The notes beneath the pieces were generated by a model. It saw only the letters and a list, made by a program, of their open reading frames with translations. It had not been told where the DNA came from and made no database searches. Source: Neodontobutis hainanensis (lineage: Eukaryota; Chordata; Actinopteri; Gobiiformes; Odontobutidae). Taken from it: a stretch of 64,000 nucleotides of DNA. Below are positions 47,231-60,814 of the stretch, piece by piece. The position numbers and the translations under genes are program-made. The stretch covers positions 16,058,001 through 16,122,000 of the forward strand of contig JALDNG010000015.1 of the NCBI GenBank assembly GCA_024349245.1. The letters run 5' to 3'. How positions within the stretch are numbered: the stretch's first letter is position 1; the number at the start of each line of letters is the position of its first letter.

Positions 47231-49815
47231 ATCTAATGGAGAGAGCACTAAAACTCAATTTATGCTCAATATTAACCATTTAAAAGAGGCAAATGTATGG
47301 ACTCCAGGGTATATTTCCCACTCGCTACCTCAACTTGTGTAATGCCAAAAAAGTGACAACAAACAAATACGACCATTTGTGAATCAGAAAAAACATTATT
47401 TCTAATATTAAGTGGCAAGTGTCCAAATTTTATGGGTTGCTCAAGACTTGATTTATGACAAAAATATTTGGTTAATGTATATTTAAGGCCATAATATTAT
47501 CAGAAAAGAGTAAGATCTCGTCATTAGTGCAAATATTTTAGTATTAGTAACAATTAAGAAAATAAAATGTGAGGTGTGAGTATCCACACTATGCTTTTAG
47601 TTTAATTGTAGCCCACAGTCTGGTGCTGCATTAGTGTACATGATTTTGTAAGTGTGCAACTATGTCCTCCCAAATATACAATGTTAACTGTAGCCTACCA
47701 TCTCGCTGCACTAACATCAACCTGCTGCATCCTCATTCTCTGATATTTCCTTTAATTGTTCCTTCAGTCATTTTCCCTTCCTGCTTCTTCCACTTTCTTT
47801 TTCCTGTTTCCTCATTACCTGATTTATCAGGTTTTTAGCTCAAGTTAAGATTCTTTATTTCTGTATGTTGTTTTATTTTTTATTGTTAACATACAGTATT
47901 GATTCAGTTATTATGTTCATAATATTGTAATATGTGTTTCAAAATTTCCCGAGATCTAAGTCCAGACAAGATGAGACCGTCATAAAGTAAACTGATAAAG
48001 GAAGTTCTTAATAGCCCACATGGCATCCATCTTTTCTAAGAACTAGTCTGGTCTCTGTGGACAACACATCTGAATAAAATGAGTCTGCTGAATTTAACAT
48101 ATAGTCTCGTTATTTTTGTATTCATTTGTCTAGTCTGGTCAGAGCCTTACAGACGTCTTTATCAGCAGAGTCTAGAGGACATTTCAACTCCAGCATCACG
48201 TGATTAATGGTGACAGACATGCCTGGAAACACATGAAAAAAGTTGTGTTGTGTTTTATAGTGGACTCACAATTTGAGTCCACTATAAAATACAGGCCCAT
48301 GAAAGGATTGAGGGGTCAGGGAGTGGTTTTACTTTTAAAATGTGGTCTTAACATCAGTCTTAAAACCAAATGGACTTCAGCTCTAACCACTGTATTCAAA
48401 GTTTTGGAAAGGAAGGAGGAGCAAGAGCTGGATATATGTCAAACTGCACAGTCCTCTTTATAGATATTGTTCTTTTCATTTTCTGTCCCAGTGTTTGGTT
48501 CGTTTTTTTCTGCTTCTTTGGCCTGTCTCCAGCACAAACAGTGATATCCAAGCAGCGCCCCTCGAGGCTCCCTCCTTCCACTGGCAGCTGTCCATAACTA
48601 AACACACAATGTAACAGGGCACACACACTCCCGCAGCGTCTGGAGATGTTTGCTCGGTCGACAGGCTCTACTATATTTGCCGTGGCCTGTTCAAGTACAA
48701 CGCGGGCCTGCAGCTGTGGACCACGGCCGCAGCCAACCAGAAACACCAACAAACTCTGGACAGACATGAAAAAACAGGCACTTTTAGGATTTAATAAAGC
48801 CCCAAGAGTCACCTCCCTCTGCAAAGTTAAAGTAAACATTGTTACCAAGTCCTTTAAGTACTGTACATTTAGGTAGTTTTTTTATTCACTTCCCTAGTTC
48901 TGTTGACTATAGCAACCACCAGTAATACAAATGACTTATGTTATTACAACAATATGCGGCTAAATCATCTGAAAACCTTGTGTAAGTGACGGAGCAGGAG
49001 CATGTGAGTCCTTCTGTTCCCTAGTCACATTACTGTCACGCTCTCACTTCCCTCTGAGCTATTTTCAACGTTACACTTTTTGGGTTTAACCTCCTCAAAT
49101 GTTATGCTTCTCTCCTTCAACTATTTTTGCACTATGTCCTACATTTGGTGTTTTTGTTCTGCAGTAGACACAAAAATGACCACACTATTAGACATGTTCC
49201 AGACCAGAAAGTACCAAGACAAGACTAAGACTGTGACAGACCAGAACCAGAATATAATATGTATATGTAGAAACAAATACCAGAGGACAGTTCAAGACTC
49301 ATAGAAGTGTGTGTGGGAGTTTCTGGTCTTTTGCTTTTATTTGATAGAGACAGTAGATCTACAGGGGAAAGACAGGGGAATGACATTGGGCAAATGATCC
49401 AAACCCAAATCATTATATGTGCTCTACCAGGTTAACCAAGATGAAAGAAACAATTCAATCACAATAAGGGTGTGGACAAACCCCTTGTGGTACCGAGATT
49501 TTTGTGTCCGAGATCAAGATAAGAGTTTAAGGTCAGAGACAACAGACATGACAGGAGTACTACAATGCTTAGCTCAACATAGTATCCACATATACTGCAG
49601 AAGACAAAAAAATATCTAAAAGCAGACAATTTGTACATTAAAGGTTTCAGAGCGGTATTAAAGTACAGAGGATACTTCAAAGAGTTCCACTTATCAAAAG
49701 ACTATAAAACTAAAATGTTTGTGAAAGATGTTTATTGTTATGATTTGTGTTTACTTGAAGCCTGTATTTTTTCACATTTCCATAAAATTATGAAAACACA
49801 TCAAAAAAAGTGAGT
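47231..49815. other. gene-free stretch with a strong hairpin
   Basis: No gene recognised. A near-perfect hairpin lies at 48248-48294. The 150-codon minus-strand frame at 48396-48848 has no recognisable domain and no splice partners. Confidence 0.4.
48250..48292. repeat. near-perfect inverted repeat (hairpin)
   Basis: TTTTATAGTGGACTCA at 48253-48268 is repeated in reverse complement at 48274-48289 with a 5-base loop; outward pairing continues to 48250/48292 with one G-T. Confidence 0.9.
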
Positions 49816-49819
49816 GAAG

Positions 49820-50075
49820 TGGCACTTCCTGATTTTCTTTTTGCCGTCACTGTCTCAGACTCCATTTGCTTTCAACATCAGCCTAGGCCCCTCTCCTGCT
49901 TTCTTTTTATTACAATTTTTCCTTTTTTATTTTATAACCACAAAATACAAATGCATAACATCAAACTGAAGTTAAGAACTTACTGAAACTTTAAACTCTG
50001 ATTTTATCATCAAAACAGCACTTATCCCATTAAACATTATGTGTTGTTTATGTTTTTCCTTTCTTGCACTGTTTT
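49820..50075 (+). repeat. dispersed repeat, copy 1
   Basis: Shares ordered words with 53865-54115: CTGTCTCAGACT, TTTCCTGCTTT-like, AACTTTAAACTCTGATTT and TAAACATTATGTG. It is an old family of unknown type. Confidence 0.6.
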
Positions 50076-53000
50076 GTTGTGTTAAAAGTCATATTCACCA
50101 CTGAACATACACTCTGTCGCCATGGCATCCTTATTGACATTTGTGTCAACCAATGAGAGCGCTCCTTTTTCAAGCAGCGTGTTGGGATTGGCCAAAGCTT
50201 CTAATCAGGACTAAAGAATTTAAAATCCTGGATAATAAAGCCTAGATGACGTCTTATGGTCTTGTTTTTTCACAGGTGACTCCTGTCACATTAGGTGATT
50301 AAACAGTTCTTGTTTCAAATCATATGCAACCCATTTAATTTTAAATAAAATGTCAAACTTGCGCTTTGTCAAATAAGACACATATGCCTTAAAACAAAAT
50401 GTGTAGTGAACAGGACTTAAATGGGCAATAGGATCAAACAGAGATGAGGGTATCCTGTCCCACTGCTGAGGTTTGATGCTTGCTCTAATTTAAAACTAGC
50501 ACATTTCCTGGAAAAATTTGACAAGTATCCCATTTGTTCTGAAATCTATATTTCTTCTCCCTACAAAGTCCTTTTAAAACCTCGACTCATTGGCGTCTCT
50601 CAAAGTTCATTCACGTTGAGTTGAAATAAAACCAGTCACATCTTATGGCTGTACTGTATACATGTTGAACATCACTTTCCTGCACATTTGTCACTGAGGT
50701 AAACCTTCAATTGTCACACACACACACTTACACACACTCACTGACAGCTCGTTAATGACAGGTAATAAAGGTTGTGTAAACACATCTGTCGGCGCAGAGT
50801 TACCAGATAGTAAAAGCCCCACTCTGGAGGCTGTAAACCCTGCAGCTCCATTATGAGCCGGCCCTCAGTCACAATTCAGCTCGTCGTCACTACCCTTTGT
50901 GTTTGTTTGCTTGATTTGAGTCTTTGGTTGTGAGTGGTTTGTGTGATACTTTCGAGACGTCAACCGCCTTTTATTTGGTTTGCGTCTTTGACTTCTGGAA
51001 GAGTGTAGGTTTGCTGTGAAAATAGCAGGCAACAAATAAACAAGAAAGCAACCTGAAAAGAGCTTTGTTTTTGAAAAGAGCGTGTTTGAAAAGCAGCAGG
51101 TGTGCATTAGTGAGGGTTGAACTTCAATTTACATTTTCAAATCTTGAGTAAATTGACTTATTTGCAACACACAGTACATTTATAATAGCTACCCTTCAAC
51201 GTCTGTTGAAAAACAAGGACACATAAGACGGAAATTGATTAAATTATCATTTAATCAGTGAAAACCTCATCCAATATGGTGCAGCTGACCACACTATAAA
51301 AACATACATTTGTGCAGTGTTTTAATTGAAGCTGAGGCAGGTCTTATTAATGGAGTAAAATAAAGAGCATAAAGATGAAGAAGGCACTCAATCACAGAGA
51401 AGCTAAGATAAACTTTAATAAAAAAAATTACTCGGTTACAGCAGCAATTTCACACAAAACACATCAGAAAAACACAACAGACAGTAATAGCTGTAAATGT
51501 ATATAAAGTTTTACTGAGTGGAGAGTGTTAACAGATACTTTAATCAAAAGTTCACCCTTGTTTGTTTGTCATAAAGGAGAACTTGAATCTAAAGATTACA
51601 GTTATGTTACTATACAGTTGAAAACATGTTTATTTCAGTTCATCACTGAGCTCTATGGGACATTTTGCACCGCTGTTGTTGTCATGCAGATGCACACTGC
51701 CCCTCTCTGGTGACGGACAGCTTTAGAAAACGGAAGTCTCTGATGCCCTCAGAAGTTACGTGTCAGCTGTTCTAATCTGTTACATATGGCACAGACAGAC
51801 CCAGCCTTTACATTGCAGCTTTAATTACAACCTTGGTCGGGGAAGTCTGACGGTGGGCGGGGTCCGGGGCAGGTGGGACATACACCTTTCATTTGAGGCT
51901 GTCATTTGTTTAGGTTTAAGTGTTGTTTTGACATGTGTACATTGGGGTTGGGTTTAAACAGGAAGCTGACTTTGTAGACCCTTTAATTTCCCATCTCAAA
52001 CTTCCTCAGACTGTTGTTTGTAGACCTGTTTATTATTACGTACATTTATGGCACTTCTCAAAAGATTGATACAGTTTATTTCTATGGACCTGTCTAAAAT
52101 GAAAGACTACATTTCTTTGGCATATTCATAATATTGTTGTATCAAAATTATTAGCTTTAAGTGATCAGCGTAACAATAACTTGAAGTGTGTGTCCAGTTA
52201 TTAACAGTTTTTGATATAGTTTGTTTACAATGTCATGGGCTGACTGGCTTTGGCCTTTTATGTACTGTATGTTTGCTGTGACAAAGGCAGAGACAAACAA
52301 ACAAAGGGTTCACAAACAAATCAACACAAAATGTGCGTTATGTTAGAAACAAATATTTCATGTTTACAGCCCTGATACAGACTCCAAATTTGAAAAAGCA
52401 CAGTCTGGAAAGCCACCAGATAAATATTATGCTGTTATGGGACCACTTGTCATTTAACAGTAAATATTTTTGTCCATCAAAGTAGATTTTATTCATCTTG
52501 TATGGCTTATTAAACCATTCACTTATTGATATGTGCCACTATAAATAGGCAATCACAAGCTGCTTCTGTAGAAAATGTGAAATGTAGTTTATTGTATCAG
52601 CTTTAACTTCTCTTGATTACCTGATAATACTGTTTGGTCCCTTAATCTTTATTTGTACAAAAAGACAAGCAAAACACAAAGAGGGTTTTATAAATATCTC
52701 ACCTTAGTTTAGTGGATTATGGAGTCTATTTTAACACCTTGATGTATTTTTAAATATATTCTTTTCTTTGCTCTGGTAACAGCTCCTGATGACTGCTCCT
52801 CCTAATGAGCCTGTGTTCACTGGGCTCAGGTGCCACATGGCTGATGGATCTGGATGTATCATTAGTCAAGTCGAGGTGGTCACCAAACAAGACGACACAA
52901 ATAGCGGTAAGTATTAGAGACAATCAATAACAGTGATGCAATGAGATTAGAGACAAAGGACAGGATGCAGGGACAGAAGGCACCTCCCTCTGCAGGGCTT

Positions 53001-53864
53001 TGTTTGACCCCACTGTGGAAATGAATCCTGTTCAATCAATGGCACTGACTCAAAGGAAAAGCAGAAACGCAGATTAAAACATTGTTGATGCAAACTCATG
53101 CATTGATTTTAATCTCTGCTAAATCAATGATGTTAATGCCCTCTTTTGAAACAACTGGCAAAAACAGACTTTAAACTGTATTTTTGCATCTTGTTTATCT
53201 AATGAGCTGCAGATGTAGGTCACAAAGGGTAAATCTTTCATGTATGTTCCTTGCAAAACAAAAACCTGCCAAATGTGCTTGTATGGAAGATTTAGATTCA
53301 CATAAAAAGTGCCCAGAGAAGGGAGCAGGACTGACCTTATATGCACAAAACATATAGTATATATTTTGGCAAGAATAGTACAACCTGTCTATCTCAAACT
53401 GTAGCTCTAAGTGATTCCAGCTGCTCCTGAAGCGACTTCTCTGCTGGGACGATGAATTCAAAATCTGTGTAATAAAATGTTGGCCCGTGCTCAAGGCTGG
53501 TGCAGGACATGTGGTTTTAATTTAATTGAAACACCTTTAGGACGAGCGCAGAGGGAGAAGGAGAGAATAATGCGGATGAAAAAGCTGAGGCCACGAGACA
53601 AGTACACACTCAACAATACAGGGTGGATTTTAAAATTGGAAGAAATTCTGCCCTAAACTGATAAGTTAATATCAAGATGTACAGTCCCCTTTGTAACTGT
53701 TATGAGCATTAGTGTTGTCTTACATTAGACAAGTAGTAGTAGGTTAGAGTCAACTTTATTGTCAAAACACAAAAAAAAAAGATGACATTTAAAGCATGTA
53801 GATAGTATCTTCAGTAACTGTGAACATAATTTACAATTTGATATGTAGTGTTTTAAAGTGGGAC
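50076..53864. other. gene-free stretch
   Basis: No gene recognised. 50130-50200 has two ATTGG/CCAAT-type motifs (CCAATGAG, GATTGGCCAA) and a nearby TGACGTC (50256-50262), which is promoter-like composition, but no transcript can be inferred. Confidence 0.3.
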
Positions 53865-54115
53865 TAACCCAAATAGTTTTTGTGCAGTCCCTGTCTCAGA
53901 CTGCACTCACCCTCAACAGCAGCTGAGGGGCTTTCCTGCTTTTCATTTTTATAAAGCAAAAAAAAATAAAGAACCAATTTTTCTTTCGCGAAATAAAAAT
54001 ACATTACAGTAGTTTAAAGCTTATTGTAAACTTTTAGCTCTGATTTCAGCGTCAGAACCTCTTGAGCCACTGCTCCCTACTAAACATCATTTATGTGGTC
54101 TTCCCGTATTTACGA
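53865..54115 (+). repeat. dispersed repeat, copy 2
   Basis: Diverged direct copy of 49820-50075 at about 4.05 kb distance, including CTGTCTCAGACTGCACT and TAGCTCTGATTTCAGCGTCA. Confidence 0.6.
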
Positions 54116-54210
54116 ATTAGTGGCACCGAGTGTTGCATAGTGTGGAGCAGCCTTTTGATTGTGCAACTTACATTTTGTCAAATTAAGGACATTCATTCCT
54201 TTTCTTCTGC

Positions 54211-54467
54211 ATGGTCCCGTTAGGGGTCACGGGTGACTGGAGCAGCACCAGCAACTTTGGGCCTTACATCCTGGACAGTGGTCAGCTAGACAACCATTCA
54301 CTCTCACATTCATTCACTAGGGACACTTTAGATTTGCAAATTAACCTTTACATGCATGTCTTTGAGCGGTGGGAGGAAGCTGGAGATAACGGCAACACAG
54401 GGAGGACATGCAGACTCCTCACAGAAAGGAGCACTAACCCCTTTGCCACCGTGCACCCCAAATAAAG
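54211..54467 (-). repeat. fish short interspersed repeat
   Basis: The minus strand reads GGGGTGCACGGTGGCAAAGG, then GTCTGCATGTCCTCCCTGTG, CTTCCTCCCACCGCTCAAAG and CATGCATGTAAAGGTTAA, a repeat found throughout teleosts. Confidence 0.75.
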
Positions 54468-55574
54468 GACATTTCTGATATAGTTTGTTGGCGTATTGAG
54501 GTCTTTTGTAAGAAGACATGTGTCCAAAACACCACACATTCTGTGACCTAGTGGCTTATAGCACTGGGCCATTTGCTTCTAAAGTGTAACCATCCACTGC
54601 AGATGATTGAAGATGGTAACAGAACAACTGTAGACCATTTATCCAACAATACATTTTGCATTAGAGTAAACCGTCTAACATGAACAGTCAAGTTATTATG
54701 TCAGAATACGTTATTTTAAATAATATGTAATTTATCACAAAACCAGAAATATAATAAAGAAAATACTTTTTTTTTTTTTAACTTGGGTGCAAAAGCGTTT
54801 ATAGACCAACAGTCTGGTCTCTGTGAAAGGGGCCGAAATCACAATTGACTGGTACTTATTTGACAAAGTGGACAGACTACAGTTAATAAATGATCTTTTG
54901 ACTTTGCTTGCTTTTGAATGCTTCACCAAACGTATGTAATGTATATACTTTTTCTTGAACCTACATCCTCCGTGGGCATGAATGATTGGCAGATTTTGGA
55001 TGTAGTTTATGAAGCAAGACCCAAAAGGCAACAGTGATGTGTCATGGCTTGTTTTCATCCACCACACTCATCTTGTTTATGTCAAATCAGCAAAAGAGAG
55101 CTGTGATCTGAGTTGCGGTTTATGGCACAATTTAGCTTTGTGTTTCCCTTTCAGAAGCAGTTTACTAAGAACAATAAAAAATCTGGACCTGCCTTCTGTA
55201 AATTAAAGTATAAAGATGACATAGTGATACAACTGCTCAGTTTTGGATTGAGTCTTTAACCCTTTGCCTTTGTTTTATATCTTTAACATCTACGTTAGAT
55301 GTTTGGCACCTTCCACTCTGTCTACTGGTAACAAACAGTCCCCCGTTTCTTCTCAATGAATTGACTCTGAGTTAGATTCTCGGTTTTGGGGCGTAGTCCA
55401 TTCCAGGAACTCCGCCGGCTAAGTGGTATTTCAGATATTCACCTGGTGCAGTCTCTGACACAGACCCCTGTTGTGGGTCTGCGCAGAAAGCAGCTTTTGC
55501 CGAGGCACGAAACGCCCCTCACATTGTTCCTGGGCTGGCTGCACATAAGAACTCCTCTGCGGGCTATTGTCAGT

Positions 55575-55593
55575 GCACACACACACGTGCACA

Positions 55594-55626
<33 letters not shown>

Positions 55627-55651
55627 GCGCACACACGCACACGCACACACA
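55575..55651. repeat. CA/CG microsatellite
   Basis: Alternating purine-pyrimidine tract of CACA and CGCG, about 77 bases. It causes long open frames on both strands that are not genes. Confidence 0.95.
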
Positions 55652-56195
55652 GTATTTCCAAGAAACGTTTTCAATAAGACACCACTAATGTGTGGTACTA
55701 AGAACTGTTATTCGGTGCATGTTTCAGCAGGATTCAGTCTTTTTCTTGCTGAAGCCAATTTGAGTTCACCACATGTTTGGGAACAATATAAGTGTGTTAT
55801 ATTGCATTATATCTAGTGTTTTATGGTGTTTTCCTCTCAGCTATTCATTTTTGTACTCTGTAGGGGCTTCAGTCTTTTGAATGAAGTGGGGCTTTAAAAT
55901 CATGCCACATTTTTACATTACATAATAAAAGAGGTCCAGCATGTTCCTGTGTCTCCTTTTATTTATGTTGTTTATTAATGTTTAAATACTATTGAGGATA
56001 ATACTTTTGTTATAGAAATGATAACAGGTCAAGACCGCAATTTAACACAAAAAACTTGAAAAAAACATACAATTTATTTTGATATCCTTTTCCCTCTTAA
56101 TCCCCTCGTAATTTATTGAATAATATCTCTCTCTGGTTGAGAACATTTAAGTCCTGTTGTCCCATACAGAGCCTTTACAAAATACTGGTGTTGGC

Positions 56196-56280
56196 TCACA
56201 AACAGTGAGTTGGGTTATAAAAAAGCTCAATTAAACAACACTCAGCTTTTTTTTTTATAACCCAACTCAAGTGTTTGTGA
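56196..56280. repeat. long imperfect hairpin
   Basis: Arms 56196-56227 and 56244-56280 pair over about 30 bases (TGAGTTGGGTTATAAAAAA with TTTTTTATAACCCAACTCA), with a loop of about 16 bases. Confidence 0.85.
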
Positions 56281-56334
56281 AAAATAAAAAAACAATTGTG
56301 AAATAATAATTTTTAACAACAACAACACTGCAGA

Positions 56335-56635
56335 TTTGGTAGCACTCCTGCCTCCCAGCAAGAAGGTTGTGAGTTTAAAACCTGTCCGACTCAAACATCC
56401 TTGGTTTGTGTGAATAAAAGTAGCCTATATAATTGTGTAGAGTAAGTATACCCCATCTTGGGTGCAGGAGACTGGGGTCTCATTCCCTTGAGGAGCAACT
56501 CTAACCCTAACCCTAACCCAAGCCTGGATAAAAGAGAAAGTTGCGTCAGGAAGGGCATCCTGTGGAAACCTATGCCAATCTAAACATGCAAATCCCTTTG
56601 CTGTGGTGACCCCTGAAATAAAAGTATCCTGGCAG
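56335..56635 (+). repeat. fish short interspersed repeat with telomere-like core
   Basis: Contains CAGCAAGAAGGTTGTGAGTT and CAGGAAGGGCATCCTGTGG, words of a widespread fish repeat, and three CTAACC units at 56501-56518. Confidence 0.65.
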
Positions 56636-59600
56636 TGCATGAACAAGTTCTACAATGACAAATAGTATATTATCTCATTTTATCTGATCAAGAAAATACA
56701 TTATGCCATGAATTAAGTGACTGTAGGAAGCCTGGAAATGAGACCAAAAATACCCCAAAATGACCAAGCCTCTACAAAAAATGTTAAACACGACACAAGA
56801 ATAAACCAGAAAATTGGAAAAGGATTCTTGTGGCATCTTGAAATATGGGTCTCTAAAAAAAGTCTTTAAATACATTCATCTGCTTGATACAATTAAAATC
56901 AGGGCTGTGTGATAAACCTTGACAAGAAAATTGGTTGTATTTTGGTTTTGTGCAGAAACACACACACTGGCACAGAGATAATAGTTTACTCGGGTCTGGT
57001 TCAGACAAACAACTGGAGTTTTTTTGTCCAGAGGTTGCCATTGGCTCCGGGTTCTTGGCCAAAACAATGGAAAATCATTTTGGAAGAAAGGAGTCAAATT
57101 TCAAAGCAGCCTATTTTTTTTTTTTTTTTTTTGTAGCTTTGGGCTAAACAGTGGACTATGCAAATATTAACCAAAACAAGTCACATTCACATTTTTTAAA
57201 GCCTCTGGCAAACACCTGTGCAGCTCAGTTCAGATTTTCATGCATTATTTTCATAAACTGAATATGCTCTACATACATCACTGTATATCACAGTGTTTTG
57301 CAAATGTGCAAATGTCTAAAACATGACTAAACCGTGGGCCTGCTGGTTTATGATCATGTGTTGCTGGAAGCCAAACTCTTAATATAGGTCTAAAAGTATC
57401 AGAGACTCTTGTACACACTTGATCTGCCATATTAGTACATCTCATGAGTCAATGCAGATTTTCATTTCAACAACAGACTATTGATGAAAAATTAACTATA
57501 TCTGGAGTTACAAATTAAGCAGCTGAGATAGCCTCCAGACAACCCCACGACTCGTAAAGGATAAGAGGAAGAAGATAAGTGAATGAGTAAATTTGTTGTC
57601 AGTATCACCAAATACCAAAATTCTGGGGGCGTCTTTATTTTTATGCTTTTCTGTTAAGGGAAATACCTACCACTAATAGTAATATGTTGCATGTATGTGA
57701 GTGTATCATATTATATGTTCATTAGACTAAAGGTCACATAGGTCAGTGGCAGTAAGCTATGTGACCAAGTCCAGGTATTAACTATAGAGAGTAGGTCATT
57801 ATATTGGGGCACAGTGTAAAGTTTGCAATATACATTAAGTGTCCGCTGACAATAGATTTTAGATTTCAGTTTCTTTCATTGTTTTCTTAACTTATAGTGT
57901 TACAGTCAGGTTTGCTAGTGACTTATTTTGATCTGCTTTTATGTGACATTTGGCTGACTTTTCTATTATTTTAAACTAGTTTTGCTTCATTGTATTGCTC
58001 TTAATTTTCCACTTTTGTGTTTATTATAGCAGTTGAAGTGACTTGTTTTAGAAAGTTTGATGTTTTAAGCTCATTCTCAAGTCCTAAAAAGATGCTTTTT
58101 GGGCATCTGTGTCTGTGCTGACTAAAGTTAGACTCCTGATAAAGAAGATTCGATGATTCAACAGGCAGAAATTATGCATTACTTTCTTCCCAGACTGCAT
58201 TTACAAAGCCATCATCTGTAGATGTAGTGTTTCTGTCTGAGCCAGAAACATCTTCTCATTCTGTGGTGGACAATGGCTGTATTTAGCTCAATCCGTGCCA
58301 CTTGGCCACTGCCTAGTGTAGATTATCACCCTGTTAAACAGCATTCAGGCCTAATTATGTGGAAAAGGAGTCCTGCCTGAGTGCACTTTCGGGCAAAAAA
58401 AGAGAAATGCAAAACAGACAAAATGTGAGCAGAAAAAAAACGCACACACGCATCAGGCTGACTTCATGCGCGCCATCACACATACATATTTACGCACAGT
58501 GGGGGCTGACACATGTGGAGGACCACCCAAGAAGGAGCTGCCTCTTTGAAAATAATGAAATTCCCTGACAGCCTGGTGCGGCACAGCCGGTGGAGGCAGC
58601 ATGCGTTGATACAGTGTGCAGAGTGTGCGTCCCTCCTGGTGACTCCAGTGGAGGCCGCACTCAGGCTCAGCGCCAGAGCGATAAACACTCAGCTTTTTCC
58701 ATCTCAAAGGCCTTCTGTTGGCGCTCGGCTGCTGTCAGTAACAACACATGATATGAGCAGTAATGACAAGGATTAAGACAGAACTACAGTTTCAATAATT
58801 TGTGCATTCCATTTATTTATTTTATTTTATTTTATTATTCTTTTATTATTTGAAAGAGACATTAGGAAGTAGACAGGAAGTAAGGGTTTGAACCTAAATC
58901 ACTGCCTACTATGTGGGGCACAGTCTACAAGCTGAGACTTAACACACTGTTTGCACTCTGTAGATGATCAGACGTTAGTAAAAAGTTAACATTCTTTCCA
59001 AATAAACCACCTTCATTAGGATACAGTCATTTCAGAAAGAACAGGTAAACAGTCAGTTGTTGTAAAATAACAAGAATAATTAGTCTTGGCAAACGTTTAG
59101 TCAGTTGAATCAGATCAAAGAATGTTAAATGATGAAGGAGGATGCTTGAAATGATGTGCTTATAGGTAAGTTCTGTTTGAAAAAACATTCTGATGAAAGC
59201 GTTTAAAAGACTATTTAGTTTGCCAAAACTATTGCGACAAGAATATAACTGTAGTCCAGTGTTGAACCATAGATTGTCCAGGTTTTAATATCATGCAATG
59301 TGTAACAATATTTGTTCAGATTAATCTACTGTGCAGTCTTTTGTTTTGTGATGTTAAAATGTGTCTTTCAAATCCAGTCTGAAATAACTATTAGGTCTGT
59401 CTTTTTTGGTTTCTATTGGCCCCTGTAACATTTTATTATGACAACATTTGTATGTACTTTACAGAATGCTTGTGAAAAACAGTATTTCTAACAGAGTATT
59501 GACTTTAATCCATAGCGCTCTGTGAGTGGGTATCTTTTAGTTCAGGCAGTGCCAAGCCCCCCCTGAGTGAAAGTGAATAGTACAACCAAGGTTACTCCAG

Positions 59601-60251
59601 TCCAGGAGCTTGGTCCAGAGCCAGTTCCTTTGACCCAGAACATTTTGTACCTGGAGCAGTCTCTGATACAACTATTGTCCTTGTAATGCACTCCTTTTAC
59701 ACTTACACAGGATCACTGTTAGAGGCTTATGAAACCTCACTAAGGACCTGATTATGTCACTAAAGTGCTGAGATTGCAAGAGTAGATTCAAATACACACA
59801 TTTTTATTTTAATTGTGTACAAATTCTCAAAGAAGAAATGTAATTTTATATTAATGCTCTAGGTTGCCTTCAGTGGTTTGCTTTGTCCAATTCACCCATA
59901 AAATGTAGAATATATATATAGGTTTTATATAGAAACAAATCTCTATCATAAATATCCTTTATTGTCTTTAGGGGACATATTGACCGGCAAGGACAACAGG
60001 AACACTGACCGTAGAACAACCACAGAAATATTCAAAGTTTGTGACTCAAGGTGTGTTCATACTTGGCGGTTTGGTTGCTCTGGGATAAGTGTGAGTACTG
60101 CCATATGAACCTCAGGTGCACAAAACACCATTGGGTGTTTGCTTAAAATGTTAACCACAAGTAAACAAGCCCAAACAGGAAGAGTGCTATAAATCTCCGA
60201 AAAAGATTTAAAATTACTAATCAGGTAAAAACTTTATAGACATCGCTCACA

Positions 60252-60265
60252 GCGCCATCTAGTGT
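60252..60265 (-). promoter_or_regulatory. CTCF-like motif
   Basis: The minus strand reads ACACTAGATGGCGC then TGTG; it fits CCASYAGRKGGCRS at 13 of 14 positions. Best CTCF match noticed in the desert. Confidence 0.45.
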
Positions 60266-60814
60266 GTTTCTTGAGAAAGATCTTGTTTCTTGTTTATTTG
60301 GCTGGGACTTTTTCTTTTTGATTAAAAAAAATAATAATAATTTTAAGTATAAACATGCCCTTAGTGATAGTCCCACAGTTTGCATTTACAAGCAAAGGTA
60401 TATTGATTAGCTTGTATAATATGGAAAGTATTTCTACTCTTCTCAGATTAATGTTTATGTAAATGGTCTCTGAAATATAAATAATACACTTTACATTAAA
60501 ATCACCAAATAATCATATAAGTATGCATTTACATTTTAAATGTTAAAGTTTGAACAAAACAAGTGTTTCTTTAGTTACTTGTTGCTAAAGTCCAACATCA
60601 GCACACTGTATTCACCACAACTGTACAAGTTGAAATGGCAAAGTTATGAATAACAATAAATACTAAATCTCACCCTTTTATTCAGCTCACACTGTTTAGT
60701 GCATTTGATAATTAAAAGGTTATATCCCCAAACCACAGCACATAGTATAATAGTGAATGAGTTTACTAGCAGCTCAGTTTAGCTGTGGTTAGCATTCACC
60801 GTTAGCGGCCGCCC

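Noticed and set aside
48396..48848. 150-codon minus-strand protein
   Set aside because: No domain, membrane or repeat pattern, no splice partners; likely a chance frame in GC-richer sequence.
55386..55688. His/Thr-rich open frame and its two antisense partners
   Set aside because: Open only because a CA/CG microsatellite lacks stop codons in several frames.
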